Positions 1 through 5,231 of a stretch of 5,231 nucleotides of DNA are shown here, piece after piece. How positions within the stretch are numbered: position 1 is the stretch's first letter; every line of letters starts with the position of its first letter. The stretch is from Bacteroidales bacterium (lineage in GTDB: Bacteria > Bacteroidota > Bacteroidia > Bacteroidales > UBA12077). The stretch is from the NCBI GenBank assembly GCA_030600625.1, contig JAUVLS010000129.1:1-5231 (forward strand), read 5' to 3'. Position numbers and translations under genes: made by a program. The notes under the pieces were generated by a model. It worked only from the letters and a program-made list of their open reading frames with translations, was not told where the DNA came from and did no database searches.

Positions 1-410
1 TGCGATAAAATATCTGTAATAGTTAAGTTTTTAGTAATATACTCATCTGAAAGTTTAAAATTTGGAATATAGTCAATAACCTTATCATCCCATGATAATA
101 AACCTTCCTGAACTAATTTTCCAATACCTGCCGATGTAAAAGCTTTAGTACACGAAGCGATATTAAAAATATCATTATTACCTAAAAAGTCAATATTATG
201 TGCATTCTTATATCCAAGAGCTTTTTGATAAATAATCTCCCCGTTTTTAATAATTGCCATACTCAAACCTGTGGGGCGGAATTCATCGAAAACTTTTTGA
301 GTTATTCGATCAAACTTTTGTAAATCGTTCTCTTCCTTTTGCATAAACAGTATAAGAGGAATAGCAATTACCAGGATTAAAGGAATTACAAATTTTACGA
401 TATTTTTCAC
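1..410 (-). CDS. Serine beta-lactamase-like hydrolase (class C / PBP4* type), N-terminal 136 residues; 3' end outside window
   Basis: The frame reads from a GTG at 410 leftward to the window edge without a stop. Residues about 5-23 form one hydrophobic helix after a Lys-containing start (VKNIVKFVIPLI), so the protein is either exported or anchored in the inner membrane and faces the periplasm. There is no lipobox cysteine. After it come the usual beta-lactamase-family (PF00144) landmarks: P-T-G-L-S-M-A-I-I-K-N-G near residues 46-57, and the catalytic S-x-x-K tetrad SCTK at 86-89 inside F-N-I-A-S-C-T-K-A-F-T-S. The helix G-K-L-V-Q-E-G-L-L-S-W-D-D-K-V follows at about 97-111, then I-T-D-I-L-S just before the point where the family's H-x-S/T-G motif would fall. 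The Tyr-x-Asn/Ser and later motifs lie beyond position 1. The GTG is preferred because a stop lies five codons upstream in frame and the next start, Met23, would delete the membrane helix. Family members include class C beta-lactamases, D,D-peptidases and esterases; substrate cannot be told from this part. The gene follows a 267-bp spacer with two large palindromes, so it is probably transcribed separately from the H-NOX gene. Confidence 0.88.
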   Translation of the reverse strand, partial: MKNIVKFVIPLILVIAIPLILFMQKEENDLQKFDRITQKVFDEFRPTGLSMAIIKNGEIIYQKALGYKNAHNIDFLGNNDIFNIASCTKAFTSAGIGKLVQEGLLSWDDKVIDYIPNFKLSDEYITKNLTITDILS

Positions 411-469
411 GAGAATATATTTTAGTTAAACATCTGTTTATAGTTTTAAGAAAAATCATTTCCTGTGTG

Positions 470-493
470 AACTAACGGGTTAACCCGTTAGTT
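470..493. promoter_or_regulatory. Perfect 24-bp palindrome, probable operator upstream of the hydrolase gene
   Basis: The half-site AACTAACGGGTT is followed immediately by its exact reverse complement, with no mismatch and no spacer; the next pair out (469 G / 494 A) fails. The palindrome ends 60 bp before the GTG start of the hydrolase gene. Outer CTAAC/GTTAG arms around a GC-rich centre resemble operators of TetR-family repressors, though no such regulator gene lies in the window. A near copy occurs at 595-618. A role as an RNA hairpin in the 5' leader is the alternative. The palindrome is seen directly; the operator role is inferred. Confidence 0.5.
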
Positions 494-586
494 AATGTAT
501 GTTTCATTTTATGTGAAAATTATTTTAACTATTCTGATGCAGTTTCTTTTGTATAATGTATGAGTCCGGTTCAAAAGGCAACTTTT

Positions 587-626
587 TTTTGATTAACAGA
601 CGGGTTAGCCCGTCTGTTAATCAAAA
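587..626. promoter_or_regulatory. 18-bp inverted repeat with 4-nt centre; second operator-like copy or hairpin
   Basis: The arm TTTTGATTAACAGACGGG (587-604) is perfectly complementary to 609-626, around the tetranucleotide TTAG (605-608). Its inner 24 bp (595-618) match the palindrome at 470-493 at 19 of 24 positions, and four of the five differences are paired changes that keep the symmetry. It starts 51 bp beyond the H-NOX stop, so a terminator is tempting. However, on the minus-strand RNA the stem is followed by A residues rather than a U-tract, so it is not a canonical intrinsic terminator. A TetR-type operator, with CAGAC/GTCTG arms, or a stabilising 3' hairpin for the H-NOX message both remain possible. 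Confidence 0.5.
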
Positions 627-677
627 TGTTAACTGTATTACGCATAATGTTTTGTAATAATTTGACTAATCAGAAAA

Positions 678-1199
678 TTAATCAAACGTAATTTTTACGC
701 TGTTTTTCGATATGTTTTCAATATTTAAATTTTCGTTAAAATATTTTCCAACACCTTTAATTAATCCTATCCATATTGGTTCTAAATTTCGTGATGAAAT
801 ATAAGTCATAATTATTGTGTTTTTATCTATTTCTTTATAAGTAAATTTTGGGGGTTTTGCATTTTCTATTTTGTCTGTCATTTTAATATGGAGCTTATCC
901 ATATTAAGTAAAAATTCTTTTGCAGTTTTTTTATCGGTAAAAAACGCAAAATATTTCTTTGGAGCATACTCAGTCATCCAATATTCTCCAAAAGCATCAG
1001 CTGCCTGTTGCAATGTAATACCTAATACTTCACAAGTATTATTCACTATTTTCATAATAACATCATCTCCAATGTCATGGTGGCTGTAAATTGCTAAATC
1101 CTTGGGTAAACCCGATTTAACTAATATAGTTTCCCAGTTGTCTTCACCAAATTTAGTTTTTACTAAATCTTGTAAACAAATTGCGATTGTTCCTTTCAT
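678..1199 (-). CDS. hnoX: Stand-alone H-NOX (HNOB) heme-based nitric oxide sensor, 173 aa
   Basis: This is a complete cytosolic single-domain H-NOX protein (heme NO-binding, PF07700) of the usual 170-190 residue size, with no fused cyclase, kinase or chemoreceptor part. The family opening M-K-G-T-I is present, with F-G-E-D-N-W-E at 17-23. The proximal heme ligand is His104 in L-L-N-M-D-K-L-H-I-K-M. Pro116-Pro117 follow, matching the Pro that distorts the heme. The heme-propionate clamp Y-x-S-x-R is Tyr133-Ser135-Arg137, and the family helix G-L-I-K-G-V-G-K-Y-F is at 145-154. Against the Thermoanaerobacter H-NOX sequence as I recall it, the distal Tyr140 that stabilises O2 corresponds to Ile142, Trp9 to Leu9 and Asn74 to Trp74. 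This predicts a non-polar pocket that binds NO and CO but not O2. Bacterial stand-alone H-NOX proteins commonly bind and modulate a histidine kinase encoded beside them. The 48-bp gap after the hybrid kinase, same strand, no hairpin, suggests co-transcription. The ATG at 1199 is chosen because it gives the invariant MKG start. The spacer just upstream is AT-rich without a clear Shine-Dalgarno. Confidence 0.93.
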   Translation of the reverse strand: MKGTIAICLQDLVKTKFGEDNWETILVKSGLPKDLAIYSHHDIGDDVIMKIVNNTCEVLGITLQQAADAFGEYWMTEYAPKKYFAFFTDKKTAKEFLLNMDKLHIKMTDKIENAKPPKFTYKEIDKNTIIMTYISSRNLEPIWIGLIKGVGKYFNENLNIENISKNSVKITFD

Positions 1200-1247
1200 A
1201 ACTTTAAATTTAAAAGATTAATAAAATAATTAGTTTTTGAGCAAGTA

Positions 1248-4200
1248 CTATATAGAACTTAAATGTTTATCTATTATATTAAGCAATTTTTCTGTTCCTA
1301 TAGGTTTGGAAATAAAATCGTTTGCACCGGCATCTAAACTCAGATTTCTGTCTTCAGGCATTGAATAAGCCGACTGAACTATAATAGGAGTTTTATCTTT
1401 AAATTTTCGAATTTCTCGTATTGCTTCTAAACCATCCATTTCGGGCATTTTAATATCCATTAAAATTAAATCTATGTTATTGTTACTTTGGCAGATATCA
1501 ATAGCTTGTTTACCTGTTTTTGCCCATAAAATTTTGGCAGACATTTTTCTAATGATCATGTCGAGAAATCTAAAATTGCTTTCTTCGTCTTCAGCAATAA
1601 GAATAGTTTTATTGTTCCAGTTGAATTTTGAAGCTGGTTTATGTTTTTGTGGCTTAGCTTTACTTGTAATAATAGCCGGTTTATACGGTATGGTAAAATA
1701 AAATGTTGACCCTTTATTTAATTCAGATTCAATTCTAATTTCACCACCCATTAATTCAACTAAACTTTTTGTTATAGTTAAGCCCAGGCCTGCTCCTCGA
1801 TATATTTTCTGTTTGTTATTCTCAATTTTAGTAAATCTCGAAAATATTTTTTTTTGTTGCTCAACAGACATCCCTATTCCAGTATCTTTAACAAAAAACA
1901 GAATCTTATTTTCAGATTTTATTTTATCTAGTTTATATCCAAACTCAACAATTCCTTTTTCGGTAAATTTTATGGCATTGTTTACAAGATTTTTAAGTAT
2001 CTGTGGAAGCCTGTATGGATCTGATATTATTTCAAGAGGATTATATAAATGTTCCTCACTAACTTTAATTGATACCAGATCGTTAGATTGAATAACATCT
2101 TTGAAGTCTATCAGTATGTCATTAAAAATCTGGTTAACCGAACAGTTTTTTTCTTTTACTTCAAGTTGTTTAGATTCTATTTTGGAAATATCAATGACAT
2201 TCTCAATAAGATCAAGAAGGGTATTACTACTTTTCTTAATTAATTTAGTTAGTTCTTGTCTCTGATCTTTTTCTATTTCATTATCATTTATAAGGCTTGA
2301 AAATCCTATGATCGCATTCATAGGTGTACGAATCTCATGTGACATATTAGCTAAAAAAGCTGACTTTAATCGATCCGACTGTTCTGCTTTATCTTTTGCA
2401 ATCTCTAGATCAGCAGTACGTTCTTGTACTAATTTCTCAAGTCGTTCTTGCTGGTTTTCTAATTTTAGATTGACTTTTTCAAGATTTTCAGCTTGTGATT
2501 TCAATTCTTCTTTCTGATGATTAATTTCAGTAGTTCTTTCTTGAATTTTTCTTTCAAGAATTTCCTTTTCTTTTATAAGATTCCGTTCGCGAATTTTAAC
2601 GTATGAAATAATGATAATAATACAAATTACTATAATGGAAATTATAAACAACCAGGTTTTATAAAAAGGAGGGATTACTCTTATTTTAAGTTCGGTAGGG
2701 TTTTTATTCCAGATTTTATCATTATTGCTTCCTATTACTTTAAATGTATATATTCCGGGATCAAGATTAGTATATGTAGCAGTTCTACTACCTGAAGCAT
2801 CTATCCAGTCTTCATCTAAACCCTCAAGCATGTATTTATATTGATTTTGTTGGGGAATAGTATAATCTAAAGCAGCAAATTCAATAGTAAAAAAGTAATC
2901 TTCTTTTGTGAGTTCAATAGGTTTATTTTCATGACGAATTTTTTCATAAATTAAAAGATTGTTCTTCCAATTCGATTCGTTTAAAATTTTAAAATCGGTT
3001 ATAACAACCTTTGGTAAATAAGGGTTATTGCTTACCTCGAGCGGATAAAAGTAAGTTAAGGCTGAATTGCTACCAAAATACATCTTGCCATCTTTACATT
3101 TAAAAACTGCATTTCGATTAAATCCTCCACTTTCGAGGCCCTCAACATGGGTGTAATTATTTAATTTATTATTCCACGGTGTATATTTTGATAAACCTCT
3201 CGATGTACCAATCCATAAGTTTCCCATATCGTCTTCCAGTATTCCAATAATCATATTACTTAAAAGTTCGTTGTTTTTGGGATGTTGTGTAAAATTATTA
3301 TTTTCCAGATCAAATTTTATTATACCATTCGATTCGGTACCAAGCCAAAGATTTTTATTATGATCTTCAAAAACAATTAATACATGAATTTTTTGTTTAA
3401 ATTCTGAGCTTTCAAGATTTAATGGAGAGTAATTAATAAATTTTTCCTCATCTGGCAAAAACCGGAATAAGCCTCCGGCATATGATCCAATCCAAAATCT
3501 GTTTTGACTATCCAGATATAAATTACTTACGTAGTTATCAACGAAAACTAAAGAATCGGTTGGGTTTTGGAAATAATGTTTAAAAGTATAACTCTCAGGA
3601 TTACCTGATTTTATTAGTTTACTTAATCCATTGGCAGTAGCTATCCAAATTGTTCCATCCTGATCTTCAACAATAGTATTAATTTGATTATTACGAATAC
3701 TCGAGCTATCTCCTTGTTTGAGGAGATATCTCGTAAAGTTATATTTACCGTTTTTATATTCAATTCTGTTTAATCCACCTCTGTATGTTCCTGCCCAAAT
3801 AATACCTTCCCGATCGACTAAAACAGACCATACACGATTAATACTTAGAGAGTTTGTGTTTGATGGATTATTCTGAAAATGAGTAAAAGTATTTGTAACC
3901 GGATTATATTTCGAGATTCCTCCACCATCGGTACCAATCCATAAATTCCCGTTTTTATCTTTGTCAATAGCCATTACGCTTGGATGAGGAAGTGAATTAA
4001 TATCTTCAGGGTTATGAATGAAATTTTTAAACTTTTCAGGTTTTAAATCCAGTTTATTTATTCCGCCACCACGGGTTGCTATCCACAAATTTCGTGAAGC
4101 ATCTTCATAAATAGATTCAATCCTGTTGTGACTAATACTCTCTGAATTGTTTGGATCATGTGTCAAATGAATAAACTTCTCGGTATTTGGGTCAAATCTA

Positions 4201-5120
4201 TTTAATCCTCCCTGGTATGTTCCAATCCATAAATATCCGTATGAATCTTTAAGAATAAATTCGGTATTATTATCACTAATACTTGATGGATCATCGGGCT
4301 TATGCATGTAATGCTTAAATATTTCGGTTTTAGGGTCGAATTTACTAATTCCGGTTTCTCTGTATGCAATCCATATTAACCCATCTTCATCAGCATATAA
4401 ATGATGGATACTATTTGAACTTAGGCTATTTTCGTTATCGGGGTCATGAGTATATATTGTAAAGTTGTTGTTATTTTTATTATACTTATTTAAGCCATTT
4501 CCGGAACCAATCCATAATGTACCATCATTTGTTTCGCACATACATTTAGCTCGTGAGCTGCTAAAACTAAACGGATCATCTGCGTTCGGCTGAAAACGTG
4601 TAAAATTTTGCTCTTTTTCATTAAATTTATTTAATCCTCCATTTGGAGTCCCTATCCATATTTCATGATGACTATCTTCAAATATAAATAGTGTCAGGTT
4701 GTTGCTAAGACTATTTGGATCGCCGGGTTTATTTGAAAAGTTAGTAAATGTGTTTGTTTTAGGATCAAATCGATCCAGTCCACCCGCATAAGTTCCAAAC
4801 CAGAATATTCCTGAAGAGTCCTGATGTATTTTCCCGAAATTACCTGACGAAAGCGAGTTTGGATTAGATGGTTCATGTCTGTATATAGTAAATTCATATC
4901 CATCATATTTGTTGAGGCCATCTTGTGTTCCAAACCACATATATCCTGAACGATCCTGAATAATAGTATAAGCATTACTATGTGAAAGCCCTTCTTTTAC
5001 AGATATTTTTTCAAATTTATAATCATCATTTTGAGCATAAGTAAAGCTGGTAATTATAAAAAAGATAAAAATACTTAATGTATATTTTAGTTGTTCCTTA
5101 TATAAAGTTAGATGAGGCAT
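1248..5120 (-). CDS. Periplasmic-propeller hybrid sensor histidine kinase with C-terminal receiver, no HTH (about 1290 aa)
   Basis: Numbering is from the ATG at 5120. An in-frame GTG at 5141 would add seven residues, but the ATG gives a compact Sec signal peptide (1-29, cleavage near T-Y-A/Q-N). Residues about 34-700 are fourteen propeller repeats with a G-x-x-W-I-G-T core. A Y_Y_Y domain follows at about 735-818, then one membrane helix at 822-843. A charged coiled coil runs 845-918 and contains two similar segments, LERKIQERT (855-863) and LEKLVQERT (894-902). HisKA carries the phosphoacceptor His928 in S-H-E-I-R-T-P. HATPase_c shows the N box (Asn1044, Asn1048), G1 D-T-G-I-G from Asp1079 and G2 G-A-G-L-G at 1109-1113. 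The receiver has Glu1177/Asp1178, phosphoacceptor Asp1222 in L-M-D-I-K-M-P, Ser1250 and Lys1272 in S-K-P. All catalytic residues are present. The layout is that of Bacteroidota hybrid two-component systems, which often control polysaccharide use, but those normally end with an AraC-type HTH. This protein stops about 18 residues after the receiver Lys, so output must pass by phosphotransfer or protein contact. The ligand is unknown. It sits between a receiver-domain gene and an H-NOX gene. Confidence 0.95.
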   Translation of the reverse strand: MPHLTLYKEQLKYTLSIFIFFIITSFTYAQNDDYKFEKISVKEGLSHSNAYTIIQDRSGYMWFGTQDGLNKYDGYEFTIYRHEPSNPNSLSSGNFGKIHQDSSGIFWFGTYAGGLDRFDPKTNTFTNFSNKPGDPNSLSNNLTLFIFEDSHHEIWIGTPNGGLNKFNEKEQNFTRFQPNADDPFSFSSSRAKCMCETNDGTLWIGSGNGLNKYNKNNNNFTIYTHDPDNENSLSSNSIHHLYADEDGLIWIAYRETGISKFDPKTEIFKHYMHKPDDPSSISDNNTEFILKDSYGYLWIGTYQGGLNRFDPNTEKFIHLTHDPNNSESISHNRIESIYEDASRNLWIATRGGGINKLDLKPEKFKNFIHNPEDINSLPHPSVMAIDKDKNGNLWIGTDGGGISKYNPVTNTFTHFQNNPSNTNSLSINRVWSVLVDREGIIWAGTYRGGLNRIEYKNGKYNFTRYLLKQGDSSSIRNNQINTIVEDQDGTIWIATANGLSKLIKSGNPESYTFKHYFQNPTDSLVFVDNYVSNLYLDSQNRFWIGSYAGGLFRFLPDEEKFINYSPLNLESSEFKQKIHVLIVFEDHNKNLWLGTESNGIIKFDLENNNFTQHPKNNELLSNMIIGILEDDMGNLWIGTSRGLSKYTPWNNKLNNYTHVEGLESGGFNRNAVFKCKDGKMYFGSNSALTYFYPLEVSNNPYLPKVVITDFKILNESNWKNNLLIYEKIRHENKPIELTKEDYFFTIEFAALDYTIPQQNQYKYMLEGLDEDWIDASGSRTATYTNLDPGIYTFKVIGSNNDKIWNKNPTELKIRVIPPFYKTWLFIISIIVICIIIIISYVKIRERNLIKEKEILERKIQERTTEINHQKEELKSQAENLEKVNLKLENQQERLEKLVQERTADLEIAKDKAEQSDRLKSAFLANMSHEIRTPMNAIIGFSSLINDNEIEKDQRQELTKLIKKSSNTLLDLIENVIDISKIESKQLEVKEKNCSVNQIFNDILIDFKDVIQSNDLVSIKVSEEHLYNPLEIISDPYRLPQILKNLVNNAIKFTEKGIVEFGYKLDKIKSENKILFFVKDTGIGMSVEQQKKIFSRFTKIENNKQKIYRGAGLGLTITKSLVELMGGEIRIESELNKGSTFYFTIPYKPAIITSKAKPQKHKPASKFNWNNKTILIAEDEESNFRFLDMIIRKMSAKILWAKTGKQAIDICQSNNNIDLILMDIKMPEMDGLEAIREIRKFKDKTPIIVQSAYSMPEDRNLSLDAGANDFISKPIGTEKLLNIIDKHLSSI
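3057..4994 (-). repeat. Fourteen tandem propeller repeats (period about 48 codons) within the hybrid kinase
   Basis: The sensor part is built from repeated units of about 48 residues following roughly E-D-x-x-G-x-x-W-I-G-T-x-x-G-G-L-x-x-F-D-P, an F-x-x-Y/F strand, then a H-x-P-x-x-P-x-S-L-S-x-N turn. The conserved Trp (numbering from the ATG at 5120) falls at 62, 107, 155, 203, 250, 298, 346, 394, 442, 492, 543, 592 and 636. The fourteenth unit is degenerate, with Tyr681 in M-Y-F-G-S. Fourteen units match the two stacked seven-bladed propellers known for this sensor class. The repetition is visible at DNA level as recurring ccaatccata-like segments on the plus strand. Confidence 0.85.
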
Positions 5121-5156
5121 GATTAATAAGTTTATATGCACATAAATATATTTTCT

Positions 5157-5231
5157 TTAATCACTCATTAAAAATGTTGATAATGTTTCTATTAATTTAG
5201 TTGCTCTAATGGGCTTCGATAAATATGCATT
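5157..5231 (-). CDS. C-terminus of a receiver-domain (REC) protein; 5' part outside window
   Basis: Only the last 24 codons and a TAA (5159-5157) are in the window. They read N-A-Y-L-S-K-P-I-R-A-T-K-L-I-E-T-L and then a short hydrophobic tail to M-S-D. The Y-L-S-K-P-I motif carries the invariant receiver Lys and following Pro, and the rest fits the last receiver helix (alpha 5). The hybrid kinase next door ends very similarly, with D-F-I-S-K-P-I-G-T-E-K-L-L. The protein therefore ends in a response-regulator receiver domain. Whether it is a single-domain regulator or another hybrid kinase cannot be seen. Its stop is 36 bp before the chosen start of the hybrid kinase, on the same strand, so the two genes are probably co-transcribed. 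Confidence 0.78.
   Translation of the reverse strand, partial: NAYLSKPIRATKLIETLSTFLMSD

Larger units (their letters stand above)
411..677. other. Intergenic spacer between the H-NOX gene and the hydrolase gene
   Basis: This 267-bp AT-rich spacer holds no convincing gene on either strand. It carries two related palindromes (470-493 and 587-626), listed separately, and must contain the hydrolase promoter if that gene has its own. The best match I see to the Bacteroidota -7 element TAnnTTTG is TAATTTTC on the minus strand at 522-515, about 105 bp upstream of the GTG. No good -33 TTG partner precedes it, so I do not call it as a promoter. If it were used, the palindrome at 470-493 would lie just downstream of the transcription start. 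No intrinsic terminator with a U-tract is evident after the H-NOX stop. Confidence 0.6.

Noticed and set aside
552..557. TATAAT on the plus strand as a promoter
   Set aside because: No plus-strand gene follows, and Bacteroidota housekeeping promoters use a TAnnTTTG-type -7 element instead.
493..562. Nine-base direct repeat TAATGTATG at 493-501 and 554-562
   Set aside because: It is short and AT-rich, has no flanking symmetry, and is plausible by chance in this composition.
495..563. 22-residue hydrophobic plus-strand peptide (starts MYVSFYVKII) between the two palindromes, considered as a small toxin
   Set aside because: There is no ribosome binding site, promoter or antitoxin RNA signal, and short hydrophobic frames are expected by chance in AT-rich DNA.
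470..626. Palindromes as ends of a small mobile element or integron attC site
   Set aside because: No target-site duplication, transposase remnant or attC R'/R'' box arrangement is visible, and the symmetry is within each copy rather than between them.
871..1089. 72-codon plus-strand open frame opposite the H-NOX gene
   Set aside because: It lies wholly antisense to a gene with clear family motifs and shows no recognisable domain.
1203..1214. Palindrome TTTAAATTTAAA between the kinase and H-NOX genes
   Set aside because: It is pure A/T and short, would make a weak hairpin, and has no terminator or operator character.
1474..2517. Plus-strand open frames at 1474-1701, 1813-2091 and 2308-2517
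   Set aside because: All are antisense to the conserved receiver, HATPase and HisKA/coil coding regions; their composition is explained by the opposite strand.
4694..4975. 93-codon minus-strand frame inside the propeller region
   Set aside because: It is an alternative-frame reading of the propeller repeats, whose true frame is continuous and shows regular G-x-x-W-I-G-T motifs.

Overview
The window is AT-rich and every gene in it lies on the minus strand. It looks like a Bacteroidota chromosome segment. The main reason is a very large periplasmic-propeller hybrid histidine kinase of the kind typical of that phylum (two-component regulator propeller repeats, Y_Y_Y domain, one membrane span, HisKA, HATPase and receiver). 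Weak Shine-Dalgarno signals and AT-rich spacers fit. I cannot name a genus.

Read in the direction of transcription (right to left), the layout is as follows. (1) 5231-5157 is the last 24 codons of a protein ending in a response-regulator receiver domain. (2) 5120-1248 is a complete hybrid sensor kinase of about 1290 residues. It has a signal peptide, fourteen propeller repeats, Y_Y_Y, a membrane helix, a long coiled coil, HisKA, HATPase_c and a C-terminal receiver. It lacks the AraC-type DNA-binding domain that usually ends this architecture. (3) 1199-678 is a complete stand-alone H-NOX (heme nitric oxide/oxygen binding) protein with proximal His104 and a Y-x-S-x-R heme-propionate motif. The distal Tyr linked to O2 binding is replaced by Ile. 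(4) 677-411 is a spacer with two closely related large palindromes 125 bp apart. (5) 410-1 is the N-terminal part of a membrane-anchored serine beta-lactamase-like hydrolase, cut by the window edge.

The first three genes are separated by only 36 and 48 bp with no evident terminator, so they probably form one operon. The likely reading is a signalling cassette. The hybrid kinase senses a periplasmic ligand, the H-NOX reports NO inside the cell and may modulate a kinase, and phosphate flows to the C-terminal receiver or the receiver of the upstream protein. No DNA-binding output domain is visible in the window. The hydrolase gene seems to be a separate unit, possibly controlled through the two palindromes, which resemble TetR-family operators.
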